DNA of 64,000 nucleotides, from assembly GCF_003202405.1 (NCBI RefSeq), contig NZ_QJHL01000007.1, positions 161,267-225,266 on the forward strand. Direction: 5' to 3'. The notes under the pieces were generated by a model. It saw nothing but the letters and a program-made list of their open reading frames with translations. It was not told the DNA's origin and ran no database searches. A program made the translations under genes and the position numbers. How positions within the stretch are numbered: the first letter of the stretch is position 1; every line of letters begins with the position of its first letter. Of the stretch, positions 32,773 through 41,642 are shown piece after piece. The stretch is from Flavobacterium hydrophilum. Its GTDB lineage: Bacteria > Bacteroidota > Bacteroidia > Flavobacteriales > Flavobacteriaceae.

Positions 32773-33624
32773 ATGAGAAAAATTTACTTCATCTGTATTC
32801 TTTTTATATGTAATGGCCTTCTGGCTCAAAAGAAGGATAAATTATACCCGGTTACGGTTTATGAAAAAGCCTGGCAGGAGAAAAATAGCGATGCAAGATT
32901 AAAACTGATCAAAACAATCTGGCTTGACGACAGTACTTTTGAAGATCCTTCTGCTTCAATAAAAGGTATTGCTGCATTTAATAATGTGATCAATGAATTT
33001 TATAAAAAATTTCCGGATGCGAAATTAACTTCGGGAGCAAAAGTTGTAAAAGACAATTACGTAACCTGGGAATGGAAAATTCAGGATTCTAAAAATAAGC
33101 TCATAATGGGCGGTCGTGATTTCGCCAGATTAAATGGAAAAGGTCAGGTAAGTAAGATTATTGGTTTTTGGGATAAAGATGCAACTTTGTCTGAAGCTGA
33201 TGTTTTGAAAAATCTGGAAGTTGAGAATTTTAAAATTGTAGCTCAATATTACGAATGCCTTTTTAAAACCAGAGATTTTAATACCATGGCGACTTTGATT
33301 GAAGACGGCGCAATTTACAATCAGGCTGAAGGACTTCCATACGGCGGAACATATAAAGGTTTTAATGAATGGACTAAAATGTTTGCAAAATCAACTGAAT
33401 TTTTCGAATTGGAAATAGAAAAGGAGCCTGTATATTTTAGTGATGCTTCTAAAAATGAAGTTGTTATTTATTTTACCATAAAATGCAAAGCAAAAAAATC
33501 AGGTAAAACACTTTCAATGCCAATCTCTGAACATTTTGATTTAAAAGATGGAAAAATTACGGATATCAGACCATTTTATTTTGATACCAAACAATTTGCT
33601 GAATTTTTAAAAAGCAAAAAATAA
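32773..33624 (+). CDS. exported protein with two NTF2/SnoaL-like domains
   Basis: A 283-residue protein with a Sec signal peptide (MRKIYFICILFICNGLLAQ). Two NTF2-like units follow. The first (about 25-140) contains YEKAWQEKNSDARLKLIKTIW, DPSASIKGIAAFNNVI and DNYVTWEWKI. The second (about 150-280) contains YYECLFKTRDFNTMATLI, YKGFNEWTKMFAKS and the closing EHFDLKDGKITDIRPFYFD. Two such domains in one secreted protein are uncommon. Ligand and activity unknown. It precedes a Crp-like gene by 210 bases. Confidence 0.8.
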   Translation: MRKIYFICILFICNGLLAQKKDKLYPVTVYEKAWQEKNSDARLKLIKTIWLDDSTFEDPSASIKGIAAFNNVINEFYKKFPDAKLTSGAKVVKDNYVTWEWKIQDSKNKLIMGGRDFARLNGKGQVSKIIGFWDKDATLSEADVLKNLEVENFKIVAQYYECLFKTRDFNTMATLIEDGAIYNQAEGLPYGGTYKGFNEWTKMFAKSTEFFELEIEKEPVYFSDASKNEVVIYFTIKCKAKKSGKTLSMPISEHFDLKDGKITDIRPFYFDTKQFAEFLKSKK

Positions 33625-33834
33625 TGAAAATAGTTTTTAAATTTTAGCGAATAATTAGAATTCATAGGCTAAAAATCTTCATCATTAAATTTAACTAAAT
33701 ACTCATTGTCAGGTACTTTTGTATTGATGTAAATTGCATATTTTTGTTTAATAAGAATTTTTGGAACAATTTTTTTTAATAGTTTCAGTTATATGTTTTT
33801 AAATACTAAAAACAAGTTTCTAAAGTCTTAAGCG

Positions 33835-34416
33835 ATGCAAAGCGTAATTACAGATTTATCCCGATTAATTGATTGTAACGAAAACGAAAGTATAGCTTTT
33901 AAAAATATACTAAGGTTAAAAACAATTAAAAAAAACGAACACCTTTTGGTAGAAGGTGATTTTTGTAATTTCGGTTTTTTCATTGCTGAAGGCTGTATTC
34001 GTTATTATTATTTGGTTGACGGGGTAGAGTCTACCGGTAATTTTTTCTTCGAAAATGACTGGTATGCTGACTTTGAAAGTTTTTTATATGGAAAGCCATC
34101 CCTGCAAAATATAGAGGCTCTTGAAGATTGTGAACTCTATTTGGTTTATAAAAGTGATTTTGAAAAGCTGGTTTCAGAATATCCCGTGTTTAATTCCTTC
34201 CTGCGTATTATGATGGAAAGGACTATCAAAGGTTTAACAGGAAGAAATATGGCAATGTCGCTTCTTTCTCATGAAGAGCGATATCTGCGTTTTGTAAAAT
34301 ATTGCCCAAAAGTAGTCGAAAGGGTCTCTCTTAAACACATAGCCAGCTATTTAGGGATTCAGCCGGAAAGTCTAAGCCGTATAAGAACCCGGATAACACT
34401 AAATAGTAAATCTTAA
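33835..34416 (+). CDS. Crp/Fnr-family transcriptional regulator B
   Basis: A 193-residue paralogue of the regulator at 31212, with the same layout. Its barrel includes LVEGDFCNFGFFIAEGCIRYYYLVDG, and the C-terminal helix-turn-helix RVSLKHIASYLGIQPESLSRIRTRI shares the QPESLSR ending. It lies just before a TonB-receptor gene, which is the natural candidate target. Effector residues are not recognisable. Sequence similarity to regulator A is moderate. Confidence 0.88.
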   Translation: MQSVITDLSRLIDCNENESIAFKNILRLKTIKKNEHLLVEGDFCNFGFFIAEGCIRYYYLVDGVESTGNFFFENDWYADFESFLYGKPSLQNIEALEDCELYLVYKSDFEKLVSEYPVFNSFLRIMMERTIKGLTGRNMAMSLLSHEERYLRFVKYCPKVVERVSLKHIASYLGIQPESLSRIRTRITLNSKS

Positions 34417-34448
34417 CTCAAGTCAATTTTTAAGAAATTTCAGCTTTT

Positions 34449-34456
34449 TACTTTTG
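34449..34456 (+). promoter_or_regulatory. candidate -7 box of the TonB-receptor gene
   Basis: TACTTTTG matches TAnnTTTG, 28 bases before the ATG at 34485. The -33 region is T-rich without a clean TTTG. Confidence 0.45.
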
Positions 34457-34484
34457 CTTGCTATAACTGTAATGCAAAATAAAA

Positions 34485-36860
34485 ATGAAAAGTATATTTC
34501 TGATTTTTTTAAGTTTTTTTACTCTGGGTTTCTACGCCCAGACTGGAGTTGTCAAAGGCAAAATAATTGACAAACAATCTGAAAAACCAATTTCGGGAGC
34601 TGTTATTATGCTTGTCGGAAATGATGAAAAGCAAACAACATCTGACGAAGAAGGTAATTTTAAACTATCGGAAATTCCTTTAGGAAGACAAAGTATTTCT
34701 ATAAGTTTAACAGGATATGAAAGCACGTCGGTTTCTGATCTCGATATTACTACGGGAAAAGATAACCTGTTGACTGTCCAACTAACCGAACAGTTCAATA
34801 GCTTAGATGAAGTTGTAATTACCTCCGCATCCAATAAAGCGAAAGCGATTAATAAAATGGCTATCGTTTCTACAAAACAGTTTAGCCCCGAGGAAGTTAC
34901 GAGATTTTCCGGAGGAAGAAGTGATGTGGCACGACTGGTTTCAAATTTCGCCGGTGTTTCAACAGGTGATGACAGCCGTAATGATATTGTTGTACGAGGA
35001 AACTCTCCTTCCGGAATGTTGTGGAGAATTGAAGGAATGCCCGTACCAAATCCGAATCACTTTGCGACTTTGGGAACTACAGGTGGACCTGTTTCTGCTT
35101 TAAACCCGAATCTTTTGGCTAATTCTGATTTTATGACATCTGCTTTTCCTGCAGAATACGGAAACGCAATTGCCGGTGTTTTTGATTTGGGCTTTAGAAA
35201 AGGAAATCCGGATGAGTATGAATACATGATCAGTGCAGGTGCTTATCCGGGATTAGAATTTATGGCAGAAGGTCCGCTAGGCAAAAAAGGCGGTTCGTTT
35301 GTTGCATCCGCAAGATATGGTTTTGTAGGTGTTACAGGATTAGCAGGAACAGATGCGCAGCCAAATTACAGTGATATTAGTTTTAATGTTGATTTTGGCA
35401 AAAGTAAACTAGGCAATTTTTCTATTTTTGGAATTTACGGAACTTCAGATATTGATTTTTTAGGAAAAGACATAGACAAAGAAGACCCTTTTGCCGCTCA
35501 GGACGAAGATGGATATGTAACGTCCCTGTTTGGCTCAATAGGTTTGAAACACAATTTGTCTATTGGGAGTAATTCTTCGCTAAAGACAATTATTGGATAT
35601 TCTAATTCGGGGAACACTTACAAAAATGACCGTTATTACGATTTTGGCACACCTGCTGAAAATAAACTGAGGTTTTCAGATATTGACAATACTGAAAACA
35701 GAATGACATTCTCTACTTTGTTCAATTCCAAACTGAGCAAAAAAACGACCATCAGGGCAGGATTGCTTTTAGAAAATTATTCTCTTAAAGCAGATATGCA
35801 GACAAGAGACAGACAAGACGATGCTGATGGCGACGATTATGCCGATTTAGTACAGATAGTAGATATTGACGGAAATTACAACATTGTGCAGCCGTTTGCT
35901 CAGGGTCAGTTTCGATTGACAGAAAAGCTAACTTTTAATGCAGGTATCCACGGACAGTACTTTTCAATAAACGAACAGTTTGTTTTTGAACCCAGAACAG
36001 CTCTTTCCTATGCCTTTAATCCATCGAATAGCATTAATTTTGGATATGGTCTGCATCATCAGAGTGTGCCGGCTCCTATTTTGTTCCTGAATGAATTTGT
36101 AAACGGAAACCCTGTACAGGCTAACAGAAACCTGGATTTAGTGCAGAGTCAGCACTATGTTTTGGGATATGATGTACGATTTTCTAAAAAATGGAGGGGG
36201 AAAGTAGAAGTTTATTATCAGGATATCAGTAAAGCCGGGGTGGAATCCTTCCCAGGCAGTTATTCAACCTTGACAGAAGGGGCAGATTTTGGTTATTCGA
36301 TAGATAAAACATCATTGGTAAGCAAAGGGAAAGGACATAATCAGGGAATTGAATTTACGGTCGAGAAGTTCTTCAGCGAAGGGTATTACACTTTATTTAC
36401 AACGTCGCTTTTTGAAAGTAAATATAAAGGGAGTGATGGTATAGAACGAAATTCACCTTTTAATAACGGTTACGTGGTGAATCTTTTGGGAGGAAAAGAA
36501 TTTAAAATCGGAAAAGCCAGGAAAAATGTGTTTTCAATAGATACCAAGTTTACCACAGCCGGAGGTCGTTATTATACACCGGTAGATTTACAGGCTTCAA
36601 ATGATGCGGGTTACGAAATCAGGGATGATACCAACGCCTTTAGCAAACAATACGACTCGTATTTAAGGCTGGATGTAAAATTTGGAATCAAATTCAACAG
36701 TAAAAAGAAAAAGAGATTCCATCAGTTTTATATCGATTTACAAAATGTGACCAATCACACCAATATTTTTACGAAGGAATACAACAGACTTACCAATAGT
36801 ATAAATCAAAAAGATCAAATTGGTTTTTCACCGGATTTTGGATACAAATTTCAGTTTTAG
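34485..36860 (+). CDS. TonB-dependent outer-membrane receptor with carboxypeptidase-like N-terminal domain
   Basis: A 791-residue protein. A signal peptide (1-18) is followed by a carboxypeptidase-regulatory-like beta-sandwich (about 22-105, GVVKGKIIDKQSEKPISGAVIML). The plug domain has SVVRGNSP-type wording (DIVVRGNSPSGMLWRIEGMPVPNPNHF, about 165-195). The remaining C-terminal part is a beta-barrel rich in aromatic and Gly residues ending in F. A SusD partner is absent, so it is probably a stand-alone importer of a small siderophore- or peptide-like ligand. A weak terminator follows. Confidence 0.9.
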   Translation: MKSIFLIFLSFFTLGFYAQTGVVKGKIIDKQSEKPISGAVIMLVGNDEKQTTSDEEGNFKLSEIPLGRQSISISLTGYESTSVSDLDITTGKDNLLTVQLTEQFNSLDEVVITSASNKAKAINKMAIVSTKQFSPEEVTRFSGGRSDVARLVSNFAGVSTGDDSRNDIVVRGNSPSGMLWRIEGMPVPNPNHFATLGTTGGPVSALNPNLLANSDFMTSAFPAEYGNAIAGVFDLGFRKGNPDEYEYMISAGAYPGLEFMAEGPLGKKGGSFVASARYGFVGVTGLAGTDAQPNYSDISFNVDFGKSKLGNFSIFGIYGTSDIDFLGKDIDKEDPFAAQDEDGYVTSLFGSIGLKHNLSIGSNSSLKTIIGYSNSGNTYKNDRYYDFGTPAENKLRFSDIDNTENRMTFSTLFNSKLSKKTTIRAGLLLENYSLKADMQTRDRQDDADGDDYADLVQIVDIDGNYNIVQPFAQGQFRLTEKLTFNAGIHGQYFSINEQFVFEPRTALSYAFNPSNSINFGYGLHHQSVPAPILFLNEFVNGNPVQANRNLDLVQSQHYVLGYDVRFSKKWRGKVEVYYQDISKAGVESFPGSYSTLTEGADFGYSIDKTSLVSKGKGHNQGIEFTVEKFFSEGYYTLFTTSLFESKYKGSDGIERNSPFNNGYVVNLLGGKEFKIGKARKNVFSIDTKFTTAGGRYYTPVDLQASNDAGYEIRDDTNAFSKQYDSYLRLDVKFGIKFNSKKKKRFHQFYIDLQNVTNHTNIFTKEYNRLTNSINQKDQIGFSPDFGYKFQF

Positions 36861-36880
36861 TTAATAGATTTTAGTAAATG

Positions 36881-36910
36881 AGGCTTGTCAATTTCGACAG
36901 GCTTTTTTTA
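36881..36910. terminator. hairpin between the TonB-receptor gene and rnhB
   Basis: AGGCTTGTC (36881-36889) pairs with GACAGGCTT (36896-36904) using two G-T or wobble pairs, followed by seven T residues. It terminates the plus-strand gene and ends on the rnhB stop codon. Confidence 0.65.
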
Positions 36911-37576
36911 TTGCTCAAAAAAATCCAGTTCTAATTGTTCCGGCAGGAGCCTGAAACTCATTCGGTGGTATTTTGTAGTGCCGTATTTTCTAATAGCTTC
37001 GCGGTGTTCTTTGGTTGGATAACCTTTGTTCTTTTTCCAGTTGTACATCGGAAATTCTTCGTGAATTTTGTTCATGAATTCATCACGATATGTTTTTGCC
37101 AAAACAGAAGCCGCAGCAATACTTAGAAATTTACTGTCTCCTTTTATGATACTTTGATTCGGAATCGATTTTAGTAATTCAATTTCAGTAGCAGAGAATT
37201 GTCTTCCAAAAGTGTTTTTTAAACCTAATTTTGCATTTAAGGAACGATTGCCGTCAACAATAATGAATTCTGGCACCTTGTTTAATTTCAGGATACATTC
37301 CTGCATACCTTTCATAGAAGCATTCAGGATATTTATTTCGTCAATTTCATCCGGATGTAAATGGGTAACGGCAAAACAAACGGCATTTTCTTCAATAATA
37401 GGTTTTAGGGATTCTCTTATTTTCTCAGATAATTGTTTACTGTCATTCAAAAAAGAATGTTCAAATTCAGCAGGTAAAATTACTGCTGCTGCGGTTACAG
37501 GGCCGGCAAGACAGCCTCGGCCGGCTTCATCAGTTCCGGTTTCGAAAATATGTCCTGAAAAATTTTTCTGAAGCAT
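36908..37576 (-). CDS. rnhB: ribonuclease HII
   Basis: A 222-residue endonuclease that removes RNA from RNA/DNA hybrids. The active-site start is TDEAGRGCLAGPVTAAAV with D16 and E17; FIIVDGN carries the third acidic residue, and the SIAAASVLAKTYRDEFM helix is typical of type 2 enzymes. It ends with MYNWKKNKGYPTKEHREAI. Length is normal. Convergent with the TonB-receptor gene. Confidence 0.95.
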   Translation of the reverse strand: MLQKNFSGHIFETGTDEAGRGCLAGPVTAAAVILPAEFEHSFLNDSKQLSEKIRESLKPIIEENAVCFAVTHLHPDEIDEINILNASMKGMQECILKLNKVPEFIIVDGNRSLNAKLGLKNTFGRQFSATEIELLKSIPNQSIIKGDSKFLSIAAASVLAKTYRDEFMNKIHEEFPMYNWKKNKGYPTKEHREAIRKYGTTKYHRMSFRLLPEQLELDFFEQ

Positions 37577-37697
37577 TTCTTTTGACTTTTAAAACACAAA
37601 TATTATAAAATTTTCTGTAAAAATATACGTTCTCATTCTATTTGCTAAAGCAGTCGCATAAATTGATGTGATTTTTTATTTATACATATTTATAATT

Positions 37698-37705
37698 TAC
37701 CTTTG
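37698..37705 (+). promoter_or_regulatory. candidate -7 box of the putative porin
   Basis: TACCTTTG matches TAnnTTTG, 45 bases before the ATG at 37751. Confidence 0.45.
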
Positions 37706-37750
37706 CTTTAGCAATTTTATCGAAATCATTACACATACATACGCTATCAA

Positions 37751-39721
37751 ATGAGAATACTTTTTTTTCTATATCTATTAGTTCTGCCTTCTTTATTGTT
37801 TTCTCAGGAAGTAACTCCTAAAAAGAATTTAGATATGAATTCGCAATATTCAAGTATTACGGATACTGTAAAAAAGAAAAAAGTGCTTGTAGCCAAAATT
37901 GAACAATATCAAATCGTTACTTTAGAACACGATACAACTATTGTAGATACTTCGCTGACGCTAAAAAGTGCTTATAAACAAAATTATCTAAGAAGGGATA
38001 ATTTTGGACTTTTGCCTTTTTCTAACATCGGACAGCCCTACAATACACTACAGTACAGTCTTACTGATTTTTCTCCTTATCCGGATATTGGTTTTCAGGG
38101 AAAGCATATTAATTTTATGGATGCCAGCGAGATTCACTATTACCATGTAGCAACACCATTGACCGAATTATTTTTTAATACTTCTATTGGAAAAGGACAA
38201 AATGTTGATTCGTTTATTACGCTGAATACATCAAAAAACCTTAATTTTTTTGCGGCTTACAGAGGGCTGAGATCAGAAGGGAAATACATCAACCAGTTAA
38301 CCAGTATTGGGAATTTTAGAATTGGGGCAAGTTATAATACCACTGAAAAGCGTTATGTGTTATATGCCCATTATGCATATCAGGATGTTTTAAATGAAGA
38401 AAACGGCGGAATTACAACTTCTGAGGATTTTGAAAGTGGAGATCCAAACTTCACCAATCGTCAGCGACTGGAAGTTTATCTGACAGATGCCGAATCTTTC
38501 TTAAAAGGGAAAAGACTATTTTTTGATCACGCTTTCAGGATAAATCCTAAACAGGGAAATAATAATTTATACATAACACATCAGTTTAATTTTGAAAATA
38601 AATTTTTCGAATACAAACAGCCGACAGTTTTATCAATCGTAGGCAGCACATCTGTACAGCGATTTGGGGAGTCTTATGTCACCAGTAACATTAAGGACCA
38701 GACTCGTTTTGAAAAATTGTATAATAGAGTAGGAGTCGCATATGAGAATTCATTACTAGGGAAATTTAATTTTTTTATTGATGATTACAGGTCAAATTAT
38801 AAATACGAAAGAATTATTGTGATTGATGAAGACAATACCATCCCGGACAATTTATTCAGGGAGATTAATAGTTTTGGAGCACAATATGAATACCAGAAAA
38901 ATAAATGGAATGGAAGATTTTTATTTTCAAGATCCATTACAAAAACAGCAATTTCTGATTTGGATGCGAAGCTGAGGTATAATTTAAACGAAAAAATTCA
39001 ATTTGATTTCCGTTACAGAAACATCAGTAAACTGCCTAATAACAACTATATTCTTTATCAAAGCAGTTATATACAGTACAATTGGTCAAATGAAAATGAT
39101 TTCAAAAATGAAAAAATCAATTTGCTTAGTGCCAAGATATATACTCCATGGCTAAATGCCGAGGCAACTTATACAGTTTTGAATGATCATTTATATTTTA
39201 AAGACGACGCTACATCACAACAAATTGAAGATCGTGAGCAAATTGTGAGACCGTTTCAATATGGAAATGCAATTAATTATTTAGAAGTAAAAGCAAACAG
39301 GGAATTTAAATTTGGAAAATTTGCTTTAGACAATACATTTTTGTACCAAAAAGTAGATCAGTCTGAAGCAATTTTGAATGTACCTGACTTTGTAACCAGA
39401 AACACATTTTATTATTCGACCTATTTATTTAAAAAAGCACTTTATATTCAAACCGGAATCATCTTTAATTACTTTACAAAGTATTATGGAAATGATTACA
39501 ATCCTGTAGTAGGAGAATTTTTTGTTCAGGACACTAAGAAAATTGGAGGCTATCCAACTTTTGATTTTTTCCTGAATGGAAGAATCCGTCAGACCAGAAT
39601 TTATTTAAAAGCAGAACATTTTAATGCTGCTTTTGGCGAAAGCAATTATTATTCAGCTCCAAATAATCCATATCGTGATTTCACCATCCGGTTTGGTTTG
39701 GTTTGGAATTTCTTTCAATAG
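37751..39721 (+). CDS. putative outer-membrane porin (Bacteroidota family)
   Basis: A 656-residue protein with a signal peptide (about 1-19). The mature part starts with a polar region and then has GLLPFSNIGQPYNTLQYSLTDFSPYPDIGFQG, HINFMDASEIHYYHVATPLTELFFNTSIGKGQ and long runs of alternating strands to a terminal F-x-x-F-Q. That opening is typical of the putative porin family of Bacteroidota. It would form a beta-barrel in the outer membrane; its substrate is unknown. It is followed by a CBS-domain enzyme gene 45 bases on. Confidence 0.85.
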   Translation: MRILFFLYLLVLPSLLFSQEVTPKKNLDMNSQYSSITDTVKKKKVLVAKIEQYQIVTLEHDTTIVDTSLTLKSAYKQNYLRRDNFGLLPFSNIGQPYNTLQYSLTDFSPYPDIGFQGKHINFMDASEIHYYHVATPLTELFFNTSIGKGQNVDSFITLNTSKNLNFFAAYRGLRSEGKYINQLTSIGNFRIGASYNTTEKRYVLYAHYAYQDVLNEENGGITTSEDFESGDPNFTNRQRLEVYLTDAESFLKGKRLFFDHAFRINPKQGNNNLYITHQFNFENKFFEYKQPTVLSIVGSTSVQRFGESYVTSNIKDQTRFEKLYNRVGVAYENSLLGKFNFFIDDYRSNYKYERIIVIDEDNTIPDNLFREINSFGAQYEYQKNKWNGRFLFSRSITKTAISDLDAKLRYNLNEKIQFDFRYRNISKLPNNNYILYQSSYIQYNWSNENDFKNEKINLLSAKIYTPWLNAEATYTVLNDHLYFKDDATSQQIEDREQIVRPFQYGNAINYLEVKANREFKFGKFALDNTFLYQKVDQSEAILNVPDFVTRNTFYYSTYLFKKALYIQTGIIFNYFTKYYGNDYNPVVGEFFVQDTKKIGGYPTFDFFLNGRIRQTRIYLKAEHFNAAFGESNYYSAPNNPYRDFTIRFGLVWNFFQ

Positions 39722-39766
39722 AACGAAATTTGTTTTATCTTAAAGCAAAAATTAAAAGTATATAAA

Positions 39767-41128
39767 ATGGATTTTTCAAAGAATATTTTAGAAACCATTG
39801 GCAACACACCATTAGTAAAACTAAATAAAATAGTTGCTGAAATTGATGCTTTGGTATTGGCAAAAGTTGAAACTTTTAATCCGGGCAATTCCGTTAAAGA
39901 CAGAATGGCCGTGAAAATGGTTGAAGATGCTGAGGCTGATGGTCGTTTAAAACCAGGCGGAACTATAATTGAAGGAACTTCGGGAAATACCGGGATGGGA
40001 TTGGCGCTAGTCGCTATTATAAAAGGATATAAGCTGATTTGTGTAATATCAGATAAACAATCTAAAGAAAAAATGGATATTTTGCGTGCTGTTGGTGCCA
40101 AAGTAGTAGTCTGTCCTACCAATGTGGAGCCTACAGATCCAAGATCTTATTACTCGGTTTCTAAACGTCTGGCTGAAGAAACACCAAATTCATGGTATGT
40201 AAACCAATACGATAATTTATCCAATACCCTTGCGCATTACGAGCAGACAGGGCCTGAAATCTGGAAACAGACAGAGGGTAAAATTACTCATTTTGTAGTG
40301 GGAGTAGGAACCGGCGGAACTATTTCGGGTGTTGGAAAATATTTAAAAGAGAAAAATCCGAATATTAAAATCTGGGGGATTGATACGTATGGTTCGGTTT
40401 TTAAAAAATACCACGAAACCGGAATTTTTGATGAAAACGAAATCTATTCATACATCACTGAGGGAATAGGTGAAGATATTCTACCTAAAAATGTTGACTT
40501 TTCACTAATCGACGGATTTACAAAAGTAACCGATAAGGATGCGGCAGTTTATACAAGGAAAATTGCGATGGAAGAAGCCATTTTTGTTGGGAATTCTGCA
40601 GGAGCTTGTATAAAAGGATTGTTGCAGCTAAAAGAACATTTCAAACCGGATGATGTTGTGGTGGTATTATTTCATGATTCGGGAAGTCGTTATGTAGGTA
40701 AAATGTTCAATGACGACTGGATGCGTGAACGTGGTTTTCTGGATGAAAATGTTACAAAAGCAGAAGATGTTATAAAAGACCATATTGACAAGGAATTAAT
40801 CGTAGTCCGTACCGAAGAATTGGTTTCGCATGCTATTGAGCGTATGCGTAAATACAAAATTTCACAAATTCCGGTAGTGGATATTAACGGATTTGTAGGT
40901 TCTGTAGATGAAACTGATTTGTTCAGAAGTTATGTAGTTGATAAAAATGTTGCAGAAAAACCAATCAAAGAAGTAATGGGAAAACCTTTTCCGATCGTAA
41001 AATTAGGCACTTCAATTGAAGAAGTTTCCAAACTGTTTACAAAGGAAAACGATGCCGTTTTAGTAGATTTAGGAAATGGAAATCATCACATTATCACTAA
41101 ATATGATATTATTGGTGCTATAAAATAA
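39767..41128 (+). CDS. cystathionine beta-synthase / cysteine synthase with CBS domains
   Basis: A 453-residue fold-type II PLP enzyme. The PLP lysine is K44 in NPGNSVKDRMAVKM. The phosphate loop is GVGTGGTISGV and the substrate loop EGTSGNTGMGLAL. From about residue 330 two CBS-type domains follow (MRKYKISQIPVVDINGFVGSVDET). The layout matches cystathionine beta-synthase; a cysteine-synthase role with serine or O-acetylserine is also possible. The cluster has no sulphur partner gene nearby. It appears monocistronic, with a strong downstream terminator. Confidence 0.92.
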   Translation: MDFSKNILETIGNTPLVKLNKIVAEIDALVLAKVETFNPGNSVKDRMAVKMVEDAEADGRLKPGGTIIEGTSGNTGMGLALVAIIKGYKLICVISDKQSKEKMDILRAVGAKVVVCPTNVEPTDPRSYYSVSKRLAEETPNSWYVNQYDNLSNTLAHYEQTGPEIWKQTEGKITHFVVGVGTGGTISGVGKYLKEKNPNIKIWGIDTYGSVFKKYHETGIFDENEIYSYITEGIGEDILPKNVDFSLIDGFTKVTDKDAAVYTRKIAMEEAIFVGNSAGACIKGLLQLKEHFKPDDVVVVLFHDSGSRYVGKMFNDDWMRERGFLDENVTKAEDVIKDHIDKELIVVRTEELVSHAIERMRKYKISQIPVVDINGFVGSVDETDLFRSYVVDKNVAEKPIKEVMGKPFPIVKLGTSIEEVSKLFTKENDAVLVDLGNGNHHIITKYDIIGAIK

Positions 41129-41148
41129 ACGTACCTTTTATAAATTAT

Positions 41149-41184
41149 AAAAGGCATACATTGTATAAAAATGTATGCCTTTTT
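41149..41184. terminator. intrinsic terminator of the CBS-domain enzyme gene
   Basis: A 12-bp perfect stem (AAAAGGCATACA with its complement), an 11-base loop and a T run. It is bidirectional and also closes the minus-strand small gene that ends 3 bases to its right. Confidence 0.85.
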
Positions 41185-41186
41185 GC

Positions 41187-41390
41187 TTATTTGTTCTTTT
41201 CATCATAATAATCTGAATCGGTATGGTGCAGATTATTTTTATTTGAAATCCGATTTGGACTATCATCTATAAATTCTTCAACAGTCTGTATATTTTTATT
41301 TTTTTCAGAATTTTTTTTTGAATAAAGATTTTCTATTGTGTCTTTTTCAGGACAATTTTCGTTATCCGGATCATAATTTTTTTCGACCAT
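41187..41390 (-). CDS. hypothetical small hydrophilic protein
   Basis: A 67-residue highly charged protein with Asp, Asn and Lys runs (YDPDNENCPEKDTIENLYSKK). It has no hydrophobic segment, no signal peptide and no recognisable family, and could be intrinsically disordered. A terminator follows its stop codon, which favours a real gene. No partner gene nearby. Confidence 0.5.
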   Translation of the reverse strand: MVEKNYDPDNENCPEKDTIENLYSKKNSEKNKNIQTVEEFIDDSPNRISNKNNLHHTDSDYYDEKNK

Positions 41391-41642
41391 GACTTTGATT
41401 TTTAAATTATTTTTTTGGCTGAACTTTTTTAATAACGTTTAAGTTTGCTGTTTTACTGAGTAAACATTTAGTGTAGGAAAACTTTGTGGCGATAGTATTG
41501 CCGCGATAAAATTAAACAAACAATTAAAATTAACTTTTATAAAATTGAAACCTGTAGTTGTATAATTATCAGTACTAGAAATGCTCTAAAAATTTTCGGC
41601 TATTTTGTTTGGGTTACTTAAGGTTTCTTTTAGGAAGTAAGA

